This document shows, piece by piece, positions 9,217 to 17,077 of a stretch of DNA of 64,000 bases. The DNA comes from Chthoniobacter sp. (GTDB taxonomy: Bacteria > Verrucomicrobiota > Verrucomicrobiia > Chthoniobacterales > Chthoniobacteraceae). The DNA lies in contig JAIOPH010000033.1 of NCBI GenBank assembly GCA_021414005.1, positions 1-64,000 on the forward strand, given 5' to 3'. The notes under the pieces are model-generated. The model did no database searches, was not told where the DNA came from, and worked only from the letters and a program-made list of their open reading frames with translations. The position numbers and the translations under genes are program-made. The first letter of the stretch is position 1, and each line of letters begins with the position of its first letter.

Positions 9217-9710
9217 CGATCCGCTTGCCCATGTTGTGTGGCGCGCTGGCCCTCGCCGGGTGCAATTCCATCCCGATCGACGTGGGCACGAAGGAGCCGG
9301 TGAAGGTGGACATCGCGATGAAGGTGGATGTGTATCAGCACGCCGATCCGAACGGCCCGAAGAAGCCGGCGGTGCTGGCCCCGGTGACGGATGTGGCGAA
9401 GAGTCGGCGAAACCGGATGGGCGAGATTCAGATTTTGAAAAACTCGCGGCTCGTGGGCGAAAACCACGCGGGTTATCTCGAAGTGCGGACACAGCCGCCC
9501 GGCGAGTACGGCGACTATGTGAAGACGACCGTAGATGCGGAGAACAGCGATCGCGGCCGCCTCATCGAGAAACTGGCAAAGGAGAAAAACATCCCCGTTT
9601 CCCAAGCCGAGCGGCAACAGGCGGAGCTGTTTCAAAAAGGCGCGTTCACCGGCGAATGGATCGAGGAACCGGACGCGAATGGGAAGTTCGCGTGGATGCA
9701 GAAGGAGTAA
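9213..9710 (+). CDS. Lipoprotein resembling fused YnbE and YdbL (DUF1318)
   Basis: 165 residues. A lipobox LALAGC puts the lipidated cysteine at residue 17, so it should sit in the outer membrane. The segment just after it (IPIDVGTKEPVKVDIAMKVD) resembles the short E. coli lipoprotein YnbE. The rest (MGEIQILKNSRLVGENHAGY, then VDAENSDRGRLIEKLAKEKN) matches the DUF1318 pattern of periplasmic YdbL. In E. coli these are separate genes after ydbH; YdbH and YnbE are reported to form an intermembrane bridge, with YdbL controlling YnbE assembly. Here one polypeptide appears to combine both. The ATG overlaps the stop of the AsmA-like gene (ATGA), so the two are translationally coupled. The DUF1318 call is fairly firm; the YnbE part is short and is inferred. 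Confidence 0.65.
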   Translation: MTIRLPMLCGALALAGCNSIPIDVGTKEPVKVDIAMKVDVYQHADPNGPKKPAVLAPVTDVAKSRRNRMGEIQILKNSRLVGENHAGYLEVRTQPPGEYGDYVKTTVDAENSDRGRLIEKLAKEKNIPVSQAERQQAELFQKGAFTGEWIEEPDANGKFAWMQKE

Positions 9711-9734
9711 ACCGCCGTCGGCGGCTGCACGCGC

Positions 9735-12434
9735 TTACGAAAAAAGGTCGCTCACCGAAGCCGGTGGCTGCGGGCGGGCGCGGAGATATTCGGTCAACTG
9801 ATGGAAACCGAGCGCACGGTAGCTTTCAAATTGGGACTCGCTGAAAAACTGATCGCTAGTGGATTCGTGCGGAAAGAAACCGTGAGTCTTCGCGTAGTTC
9901 AGCACGTCGATGGGCTCGCCGCCGGTGAGGAGCGGTTTGATGTAGAGCAGCAAACCGTCAGGCGCGCCGGGATCGGCGGCGCTGTATTCGATCGTGCCGA
10001 GAGCAAACGCCTGCCGGTTGTCCGCCGGCGCGTCTTTGGAAACGGCGTCGAGGTGCGCGATTTTGATGGGGATGCCCATGTCGATGCGGATTTTGCGGAT
10101 GGCGTTGCCGAGTCCCTCGAAGGCGTAGGCAGGATCCTGCTCGGCATCGAGGATGACGATGCGGCGGCAGCGGCGCAGGACCATTTCGTAGAGCGCGAGG
10201 TTTTCAAAATGTCCGCCGTCGGAAAGCTCCACGAAAGCGCTGCGCTCATCGGTCAGTCCGCACGCTTCCGTGAGCAGTGGCCAGATGGCGTGAAAGGGGC
10301 CGGGCTGCTGCCATGAAAGACGGCCCGCCGGGCCGGGATTGCCGAGCCACCAGCCGAGGCGGACGTTGAAAAGGGTCATCAGGAAAGTAAGCAACGGCGA
10401 GGAGTTGTAGCCGGCATTGGGATTGGCGGCGGCCCCGGACACGGCGAGTGCGGTGCCGATCGTGATGCCGTCGGCGTAACGCACGCTCGGGCGGTAGCCG
10501 AGGCGGTGGTTGCCGGAGTGCAGGCGCGAGACAGTGAAGGAATCAGCCTTGCGCTCCTGCCACGCGAGTTCCGAGCCGCCGACGAGGTTGAGCGCGATGT
10601 TGATGACGTGCAGGAGCTTGCCGGGCTTGAGTTCGTGCATCTCGAAGTTGTCGAGAGGATCGAAGCCGGTGAAAGGATGCTCTTTTCGGCGCCCGCTGCG
10701 GGCCGCGCCGAGATACGCGCGGACGAGGCGGTTGCGGTAGGTGGAGTGAAGCGAAAACCGGTTGGCGTTAACGAACAAGCCCATCACCAGGCAGACCGCG
10801 AGCAGGCTGCCCAGCACCCAGCAAAGCTGGCGGGCAAAGGCCTCGTAGAGTTCCGGATAGATTACCGTCATCGAAAGGCGGTCGATCGCGGGCCGCCCCG
10901 CCCAGGCCTGGTCGCTGCCCAAGCGAAGCACCCCCGTATTTTGGTCCGCGACGGCGTCGGTAAAATTTCCCAGCAGCAGCACCGAAAGCAGCCACGAAAG
11001 CACCCCGAAGAAAAGCAGCGCCACGGCCACGAGAATGAGCGAGCGCCGGGCTTCCGGGTTGTTGTGGAGAAAAGCGGGCGTCTTGGAACTCGCGGCGATT
11101 TTCGCGGCGATAAAGCCGACGATGCCCCCCGAGGCCGCGATGGATGCCTGAAGTTTCACGCTGAACACGGGGACGTAAATCGGCACCCAAAAGACCAGGG
11201 TATGAACGAGCAGCCAAACCACGGTGACGCCGCCGACCCAGCCCATCGCCCGCGCCCACCATTCGCGGTCGTCGTCGTCCACCACGCGGCTCGTCACGCC
11301 GACGAAGAGACTGTTCATGCAGAAGAAACCCACGAGCATCGCGGGCGGGCCGAAGGTGAGAAAGGGCACGGCATTTTGCGCCGGTGCGGAGAAGAAATGC
11401 GTCGCGAGCCACCACAGCAGCAGCGACGCGGGACAGCCGATGACGAGCAGACAGCCGACGGCGTTGGCCGCCACGCGGAGAAAATGCACTCGCGCGCCGG
11501 TGCGCTGGCGGTGCCCGCGATCGCGGCGCAAAATCCAGGCGGCCGGGACGATGATCCCGACGGCGGAAGCGGAGGCGAGAAAGAGGACGATCTTCCAGAA
11601 GCCGTCCAGCGACTGCATTTCGGCGAGCGCTGTCGCTTCGGTATTCGTGGTGCCGGCCCACCACGCACCGAGCAGGAGAAAGGTGGCGATCAGCGGCAGC
11701 AGCCAGCCGAAGACGAAGCGGCGCGGCCCCCAGCGGAAGTTGTCGAAGGTCGGCAGATCGAAGCCGGGATATGCGGTCGCCGCCGCCACGCAGAAAAAAG
11801 CGGCGACGAGTTCCGCCTGGAGCAGCCACGGCTCGGGCGAGGCAAAAACCGCGAGCAAACCGAACCACGGCACGAGGAGCAGTGCGGCGAGGAGGGTCAC
11901 GAGCACCGTCCAATTGAGCAGCAGATTGCGCAGCGCGGAGGCGACGAGCGACCAGCCGTCGGCGGAAACAAGGCCGAGCTTGGGTGCGAGATAGTTGCTG
12001 AACTGGCGGACGTGGCGGAGCGGCGGTGGCTCCGGTTTCAGCGGATCGGCGCTGCCGCTCTGGGCGAGTTCCTTTTCCACTCCGGCGAGGCCATCCGCGT
12101 GCTCGCGGGTCCACGCGCTGAGCAGGCTTCCGAGGTAGCCGCCGCCCGAGACTGTGGAGAGAAAGTCGAATTTGGAAAGCAGCCCCGCTTTCGCCAAAGC
12201 CTGCACGGCACCGAGCGCAAACGTGGCGCTGCGAATGCCGCCGCCCGACACGCATAGCGCCGAGCGCTGTGGCTGCGCGGCCTGAATGCGGGCAAAAACC
12301 GCGCGCAGTCGCTGCTCCTCGGGCAGCGTGAGATCGGCGGACGTGGTGCTGCCAGTGCAGGCGTCCAGTTCCTCCTGGAGCATCTCCGGCAGTCTGATGG
12401 GCGGTTGGTCAGAATGATCTTCCGGCATGGGCAA
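9735..12434 (-). CDS. Patatin-like phospholipase with a multi-pass membrane middle
   Basis: 899 residues. The N-terminal part carries the patatin oxyanion loop GGGIRSA (64-70) and the nucleophile region STVSGGGYLGS (probable Ser96), which differs from the common GxSxG. The catalytic Asp is expected in SDGGHFENLALYE near the C-terminus. Between these lie at least eight hydrophobic helices, for example LVTLLAALLLVPWFGLLAVF and LLPLIATFLLLGAWWAG, so the enzyme is built into a membrane with the two catalytic halves brought together. It should hydrolyse acyl esters of lipids. It converges with the DUF1318 lipoprotein gene, 24 bases apart. Substrate and physiological role are unknown. Confidence 0.75.
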   Translation of the reverse strand: MPMPEDHSDQPPIRLPEMLQEELDACTGSTTSADLTLPEEQRLRAVFARIQAAQPQRSALCVSGGGIRSATFALGAVQALAKAGLLSKFDFLSTVSGGGYLGSLLSAWTREHADGLAGVEKELAQSGSADPLKPEPPPLRHVRQFSNYLAPKLGLVSADGWSLVASALRNLLLNWTVLVTLLAALLLVPWFGLLAVFASPEPWLLQAELVAAFFCVAAATAYPGFDLPTFDNFRWGPRRFVFGWLLPLIATFLLLGAWWAGTTNTEATALAEMQSLDGFWKIVLFLASASAVGIIVPAAWILRRDRGHRQRTGARVHFLRVAANAVGCLLVIGCPASLLLWWLATHFFSAPAQNAVPFLTFGPPAMLVGFFCMNSLFVGVTSRVVDDDDREWWARAMGWVGGVTVVWLLVHTLVFWVPIYVPVFSVKLQASIAASGGIVGFIAAKIAASSKTPAFLHNNPEARRSLILVAVALLFFGVLSWLLSVLLLGNFTDAVADQNTGVLRLGSDQAWAGRPAIDRLSMTVIYPELYEAFARQLCWVLGSLLAVCLVMGLFVNANRFSLHSTYRNRLVRAYLGAARSGRRKEHPFTGFDPLDNFEMHELKPGKLLHVINIALNLVGGSELAWQERKADSFTVSRLHSGNHRLGYRPSVRYADGITIGTALAVSGAAANPNAGYNSSPLLTFLMTLFNVRLGWWLGNPGPAGRLSWQQPGPFHAIWPLLTEACGLTDERSAFVELSDGGHFENLALYEMVLRRCRRIVILDAEQDPAYAFEGLGNAIRKIRIDMGIPIKIAHLDAVSKDAPADNRQAFALGTIEYSAADPGAPDGLLLYIKPLLTGGEPIDVLNYAKTHGFFPHESTSDQFFSESQFESYRALGFHQLTEYLRARPQPPASVSDLFS

Positions 12435-12527
12435 CCTCGCGTGGGGTGGATGTTACGGTGCCAGAGCGGCGCGCGGTCCCGAATGGATCATTTCGTTTGC
12501 CGCCCACGACTTTCCGCTGCCGCCCGT

Positions 12528-12938
12528 TTACTGCGGGAAGATATCCGCGGGCGCGGCGGGGTACTTATTCCTTACGTTCTTGAAGTAAGCTTTGTAGTCG
12601 GTGCCGTCCTCGGCCGGCATCCATTCCTGGAGCGTCCACTTTTTCGCCTTCTCCTGGAGGAGGGCGGATTGGGATTCGTAGTGCTGCTTGCCGTCGGGCG
12701 ACTGCGGGTTGACCTGAATCCACGCCCATCCGTCGTGAACCTTCAGATTCGCCACCACGAGCACGACCGGCTTTTTGTCGAGCTTCGCCATGGCGGCTTT
12801 GACCTCAGCCACGATGGCGGCTCTTTCGGGGCTGCCTTTGCCGGGCGTGTGGGCGGTAGTCGGGGAGGATGGGGGTGACGAGCAGCCGAGGAGGAAGCAC
12901 GAAGCCACCAGTGGGAGTAGCATGTGGAGCGTTTTCAT
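12528..12938 (-). CDS. Hypothetical lipoprotein
   Basis: 136 residues starting MKTLHMLLPLVASCFLLGC, a lipoprotein signal with the lipidated Cys at residue 19, then a Ser/Pro/Thr-rich linker and a small folded domain (EVKAAMAKLDKKPVVLVVAN, HDGWAWIQVNPQSPDGKQHY, QEWMPAEDGTDYKAYFK). Longer readings of this frame extend upstream but lose the signal peptide, so the internal ATG is chosen. I do not recognise the domain. It is divergent from the nitroreductase gene, with about 90 bases between the two starts. Confidence 0.6.
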   Translation of the reverse strand: MKTLHMLLPLVASCFLLGCSSPPSSPTTAHTPGKGSPERAAIVAEVKAAMAKLDKKPVVLVVANLKVHDGWAWIQVNPQSPDGKQHYESQSALLQEKAKKWTLQEWMPAEDGTDYKAYFKNVRNKYPAAPADIFPQ

Positions 12939-13028
12939 GGGGTCGTTATGCGCTTCACCCGTGGATTGGCAAGCATTCTGCAAATCCACCCTTGCAATTG
13001 TAACGTCCGCGGTTGCATATCGCGCCTC

Positions 13029-13679
13029 ATGACTCCGATTCTCCACGATACACTCCTGACGCAATTGAAATGGCGCTATGCCACGAAGAAATTCGACCCG
13101 GCCAAAAAAATCGCCATTGCCGTTTGGTCGGCCTTGGAGGAGGCGCTGGTGCTCACGCCGACGAGCTACGGCCTGCAGCCGCTGAAATTTCTCGTGCTCA
13201 CGGACCCGGCATTGCGTGCCCAGCTCGTCCCAATTTCGTGGGGCCAGACGCAGCCGGTGGATTGTTCGCACTTCGTGATCTTCGCCGCGCGGGCACAGAA
13301 TACCGAGGCGGATGTGGATCGTTACATCTCGCGCATGGCCGAGGTTCGGGGCGTGACGTCGGAAGCGCTGGCCGGTTTCAAAAATGTGCTGGTGGGCGAC
13401 GTAGTGAATGGGCCGCGCGGCAAAGTGGCGCTGGAGTGGGCTGCGCGGCAGGCGTATATCGCGCTGGGCAATTTCATGACGGCGGCGGCGCTCGTTGGCG
13501 TGGACACATGCCCGATGGAAGGTTTCGATCCGGCCAAGTATGACGAAGTTCTCGGCCTGCCCGCGCAGGGTTTCCACGCGGTGGTGGCGTGCGCGGCGGG
13601 GTATCGCGCGGTGGATGACAAGTATGCGGGGATGCCTAAAGTGCGCTTCGCCGCGAGCGAACTGATCGACCGTCGTTGA
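13029..13679 (+). CDS. Nitroreductase family protein (NfsB-like NAD(P)H-dependent FMN enzyme)
   Basis: 216 residues. The order of motifs fits the NfsB-like group: LKWRYATKKFDPAKK at the N-terminus for FMN phosphate binding, EEALVLTPTSYGLQPLKFLV, then AARQAYIALGNFMTAAALVG followed by DTCPMEGFDPAKYDEVLGLP, a conserved signature. Such enzymes reduce nitro groups, quinones or related electrophiles with NAD(P)H. The ATG at 13029 gives the family's standard start. The following DUF5069 gene begins 19 bases after the stop, so the two probably form an operon. Confidence 0.85.
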   Translation: MTPILHDTLLTQLKWRYATKKFDPAKKIAIAVWSALEEALVLTPTSYGLQPLKFLVLTDPALRAQLVPISWGQTQPVDCSHFVIFAARAQNTEADVDRYISRMAEVRGVTSEALAGFKNVLVGDVVNGPRGKVALEWAARQAYIALGNFMTAAALVGVDTCPMEGFDPAKYDEVLGLPAQGFHAVVACAAGYRAVDDKYAGMPKVRFAASELIDRR

Positions 13680-13698
13680 ACCCTTTCTTTTCAAAACC

Positions 13699-14154
13699 AT
13701 GAGCAATTTCTCCGCACTCGATCTCACGCAACGTCCACCCCGCAGTCCGCGCGTGCGGCTCGGCGGCTACGTCCTCCTCCCGCGCCTGCTGGACAAAGGG
13801 CGCGCGGCACTGGCCGGTACGGTTGGCGACTACCACTACAACTGTCCGCTGGATCAGCGCGTCCTCAGTTTCCTTGGCATCGACGCCGAGGCGCTCCGCG
13901 CGGAACTCGCGACAGGAAAAGGCGACGGCGAAATCCTTTCGTGGATCGTCGCGAATCAAAAGCACCCGCGCGAGCCGTGGGAGATTCAGCAGTGGAGCGA
14001 CTTCCAGGATCGTCGCGGGCCGGACAGTGATGCGGAGTCGCTCGGTCTTTTCACAAAATACGTGAGCGACCTGACGACCACGCGCGAGGACATCACGACG
14101 TGGGCCGCCGTGCTCGACCTCGACGACTACGTGAGCTTCGGCGGCAAGGCCTAA
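13699..14154 (+). CDS. DUF5069 family protein
   Basis: 151 residues, soluble, no signal. The sequence DLTQRPPRSPRVRLGGYVLL, LPRLLDKGRAALAGTVGDYH and LDQRVLSFLGIDAEALRAEL is the DUF5069 pattern, common in Verrucomicrobiota and a few other phyla. No function is established. It follows the nitroreductase closely. The stop codon lies in a small inverted repeat shared with the convergent hydroxylase gene. Confidence 0.8.
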   Translation: MSNFSALDLTQRPPRSPRVRLGGYVLLPRLLDKGRAALAGTVGDYHYNCPLDQRVLSFLGIDAEALRAELATGKGDGEILSWIVANQKHPREPWEIQQWSDFQDRRGPDSDAESLGLFTKYVSDLTTTREDITTWAAVLDLDDYVSFGGKA

Positions 14155-14169
14155 ACCGCGAGTTTAGCC
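14147..14169 (+). terminator. Possible bidirectional stem-loop between convergent genes
   Basis: Arms aggc(c)taaac and gtttagcct around the loop cgcga, with one bulged C. The stem covers both stop codons of the converging DUF5069 and hydroxylase genes. No T run follows on either side, so this is a weak terminator candidate. Confidence 0.35.
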
Positions 14170-14805
14170 TGCTGCGCTTTCGCCGAGTCCTTCGGCGGGC
14201 AAATCAGCGCCGACATCTTCGGTGCCGGTGCCGCGGCGAGGCTGGACATCGGGAACGGACGGACCGACCGGCTGGGCGAAGCGCACTTTCGAACGCAGGA
14301 GCAGCGTGCCGAGGCACAAGTCGGCGAGTGGCAGGAGCACGTTAAAGTTTTTGTGCATGTAGCGGTGATGCAGAATGTGGTGCCCGTTCAGGCGGTGAAA
14401 GAGCCACGACCGCTCGAAGCGCCGGGCCTTCGGCAGGTGCATGCACCAGTGGAGATATTCATAGACGACGTAATAGCCGGCGATCGCCAGCACCGCGCCG
14501 AGTGCGATGCCCCAACTGCCCACGGCCCACGCCAGCGCGAGCATGGGGAGCATGCCGACGACGATCAGCAGCGGGCCATTCCACCACGCCATCGGGATGG
14601 TTTCCTTGTCTGCCTCGTTGTGCAGATGGTAGGTGCGGTCTCCTTTGAAAACGTGGTGATGGACGACGGCGTGCGCCTGAAATGGATAGCGCAACCAGCC
14701 GAGCGGCCGGTGCATAATGTGGCGGTGCAGGACCCACTCATAGAATGAGACGAAAATGAGTGCAGTGATGAAACCGGTGAGGGTCCAGAGGGAATCAATG
14801 AGCAT
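14164..14805 (-). CDS. Fatty acid hydroxylase/sterol desaturase-family membrane protein
   Basis: 213 residues with several membrane helices and the clustered histidines of the diiron hydroxylase superfamily: HRHIMH, HAVVHHH, the HWCMH/HRLNGHHILHHRYMH block. These bind two irons for O2-dependent hydroxylation or desaturation of a lipid. The gene could start at 14805 (MLIDSLWTL) or at 14835 (MSPRHAHFYSM); neither has a well-spaced ribosome site, and the first is preferred because it begins just before the first helix. The C-terminal 40 residues are polar and probably disordered. The lipid substrate cannot be told; carotenoid, sterol/hopanoid or fatty-acid substrates are all known for the family. 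Confidence 0.75.
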   Translation of the reverse strand: MLIDSLWTLTGFITALIFVSFYEWVLHRHIMHRPLGWLRYPFQAHAVVHHHVFKGDRTYHLHNEADKETIPMAWWNGPLLIVVGMLPMLALAWAVGSWGIALGAVLAIAGYYVVYEYLHWCMHLPKARRFERSWLFHRLNGHHILHHRYMHKNFNVLLPLADLCLGTLLLRSKVRFAQPVGPSVPDVQPRRGTGTEDVGADLPAEGLGESAAG

Positions 14806-15007
14806 GGAATAAAAATGGGCGTGTCTCGGAGACATCTCCGGACACGCCGCGGGCGGGGAGAGTCGCGAGATTGCGCGGCGTGGCAAACGGAATATGTGGC
14901 TTTCGTTGGGATTTTTGAAATGAAGCGGGGCAACTGGGGGGCGTTTACTCACCTTTTGGGTGGTGCAGCGCTCTTTGGACGGCAGCGGCTGAAAGCTCGC
15001 TGCTCCT

Positions 15008-16924
15008 TCATTTGCCCGCGGGCACCGCTGGGTTCTTCGTCTCGAGAACTTTGCGAATGGCGCGGCGCAATTTGTCGGCGGTGTAGGGTTTTTCCAGCAT
15101 TACCTCCACGCCGAGCCCTTGCAGAACGGTGACGTTTTCCTTTTGGAAATGGCCGCTGGAGACGATGACGCGCACGGCGGGGTCGATCTTGCGGAGCGCG
15201 CGCACGAGGGCAATGCCGTCCATCTGGCCCATCGAGAGATCGGTGAGCACCACGGAAATTTCGCCGCGCCGCTGAAAGTAAAGCGCGAGTGCGTCCGTGC
15301 CGTCCTCGGCGGTGTAGGCGCGGTAGCCGTGGGCGGTGAGCGTGCCGACGAGCGCCTCGCGGATGGGCGCTTCGTCGTCCACGACGAGGATCAGTTCGCC
15401 ATTGCCGTTGGCGACGGCGGCCTCATCTTCCTTTTTTGCCACCTCCGCGTCCCGGGAGGCGGGGATGAAAACGGAGAAGGTGGTGCCGACGCCGACCACG
15501 CTCTGGAGGGTGAGAAAGCCGCCGTGGCTTTTGACGATCCCTATGACCGTGGCCAACCCCAGCCCGGTGCCTTTGCCCACTTCCTTGGTGGTGAAAAACG
15601 GGTCGAAGATTTTCTCCATCGTCTCCGGCGTCATGCCGCTGCCGGTGTCGGCCACGCGCAGGGCCACATGCGAGCCGAGCTGCGCGCCGGGGTTCATGCT
15701 GGCGAAGTGCGCGTCGATGTCCACGTTCTCGGCGGAGATGGTGATGGTGCCGGCGTCGGACATGGCGTCGCGGGCGTTGACGCACAGATTGAGCAGGATC
15801 TGGTGGAGCTGCGTGGCGTCACCGAGAACGGTCCAAAGATCGGTCGGGAGATTCGTCTGGATGTCGATGTTGCGCGGAAAAGTCTGAGCCATGATTTTCG
15901 CCAGCTCGCTGATGAGATGCTTCGGCTGGAGCAGGACGCGCTCGCCTTCCGCGCCCCGCGCAAAGGTCAGCACTTGCTTGACGATGCCCGCGCCGCGCTC
16001 GGCGCTGCCTTCGATGATTTTGATGACCTTTTCCTCCTCGGCCCCGGTGACGGTGCGGCGGAGTATGTTCGTGGCCATGAGGATCGGCGAAAGGATGTTG
16101 TTCAGATCGTGCGCGATGCCGCTGGCCAGCGTGCCGATGCTTTCGAGCCGCTGCGCACGGAGGAATTGCGACTCAAGTTTTTTCGTCTCGGTGATGTCGG
16201 TATCAATGACGAGCACGGACTGTGGCGCGCCGTATTCGTCCCGCACGAGCGTCCAGCGGCTGTTGACGATGACTTCGCGCCCTTCCTTGCTGCGATGCGT
16301 GAGCTGGCCGGTCCACACGCCTTTGCGCAGCAACTCCACCTCGGCCTCCATGATCTGGAGCTTTTCGCGGACGAAAAAATCGAGCGTCCTGCCGCCACAC
16401 ACCTCTTCGGAAGTCCAGCCGTAAAGCCGGGTCGCGCCTTGGTTCCAAAAAATCAGCCGCTGATCGAGGTCGCGCACGATGATGGCGTCCGAGGCGAGGT
16501 TGAGGAGCTTGGCCTGTTCGCGGTTTTGCTCCTCGGCGTGGCGCTGTGCTGTGCGGTCGATACTGAGCACGAGCACCGCGTCGCGCCCGGCAAAGACGAT
16601 TTCGTGCCAGGTGCTTTCGACGTGCAGAACGGAGCCATCCTTCGCGGTGTGCCGCCACGCGGCGCTCGCGCCCGCGCCAGCCGTCGCCGGGACCGCCGCG
16701 GTGGGCAGGAGTTCCTCCGGCTCGGCCAGATCGTCCATTTTCATGGCGAGAAATTCCGCGAGCGAATAGCCGTATTTGGCCACGGCGACCTCATTCACGA
16801 CGAGGAACGCGAGCGACTCCGCATCCACGACCCACATGGGCAGCGGGTGTTCGTGAAAGAGCAGTTGAAAGCTGGCCTCGCGTTCCAGCGAAGGGGAGGG
16901 CGGCTTGGGCGGTGCTTGGGTCAT
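15008..16924 (-). CDS. PAS-domain hybrid sensor histidine kinase with C-terminal receiver
   Basis: 638 residues, with no membrane helix, so a cytoplasmic sensor. Order: PAS (about 15-125), second PAS (about 137-250), HisKA with GIAHDLNN and phospho-acceptor His272, HATPase (DTGSGMTPETMEKIFDPFFT, then GTGLGLATVIGIVKSHGG), and a receiver from about 509 with phospho-Asp562 (VLTDLSMG) and Lys612. The GIAHDLNN type of H-box and the added receiver are typical of NtrB-like hybrid kinases. No response regulator gene is adjacent, so output must go through another protein. The start at MTQAPPKPPS was chosen because upstream residues do not look like coding sequence; an ATG at 16987 is possible. Confidence 0.85.
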   Translation of the reverse strand: MTQAPPKPPSPSLEREASFQLLFHEHPLPMWVVDAESLAFLVVNEVAVAKYGYSLAEFLAMKMDDLAEPEELLPTAAVPATAGAGASAAWRHTAKDGSVLHVESTWHEIVFAGRDAVLVLSIDRTAQRHAEEQNREQAKLLNLASDAIIVRDLDQRLIFWNQGATRLYGWTSEEVCGGRTLDFFVREKLQIMEAEVELLRKGVWTGQLTHRSKEGREVIVNSRWTLVRDEYGAPQSVLVIDTDITETKKLESQFLRAQRLESIGTLASGIAHDLNNILSPILMATNILRRTVTGAEEEKVIKIIEGSAERGAGIVKQVLTFARGAEGERVLLQPKHLISELAKIMAQTFPRNIDIQTNLPTDLWTVLGDATQLHQILLNLCVNARDAMSDAGTITISAENVDIDAHFASMNPGAQLGSHVALRVADTGSGMTPETMEKIFDPFFTTKEVGKGTGLGLATVIGIVKSHGGFLTLQSVVGVGTTFSVFIPASRDAEVAKKEDEAAVANGNGELILVVDDEAPIREALVGTLTAHGYRAYTAEDGTDALALYFQRRGEISVVLTDLSMGQMDGIALVRALRKIDPAVRVIVSSGHFQKENVTVLQGLGVEVMLEKPYTADKLRRAIRKVLETKNPAVPAGK

Positions 16925-17077
16925 CGGGACGCGGTTCGGATAGGGAAAAGGGAGGTGCAAATAACGTGTGAGACTTAGCGGAAGCATTATTCGTGCTTTG
17001 GCCCTAGACGGGGCCGTGCCGTCCGTCGGGAAATATGTCTTGGACAAGCTAGGGCGTCCCCCTAGTTTCCCCGCCCC

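Noticed and set aside
10506..12257. 583-codon plus-strand ORF opposite the patatin gene
   Set aside because: Highly charged, motif-free shadow; the minus strand has patatin motifs and membrane helices.
15119..16978. 619-codon plus-strand ORF opposite the hybrid kinase
   Set aside because: Shadow; no domain, whereas the minus strand has PAS, HisKA, HATPase and receiver motifs.
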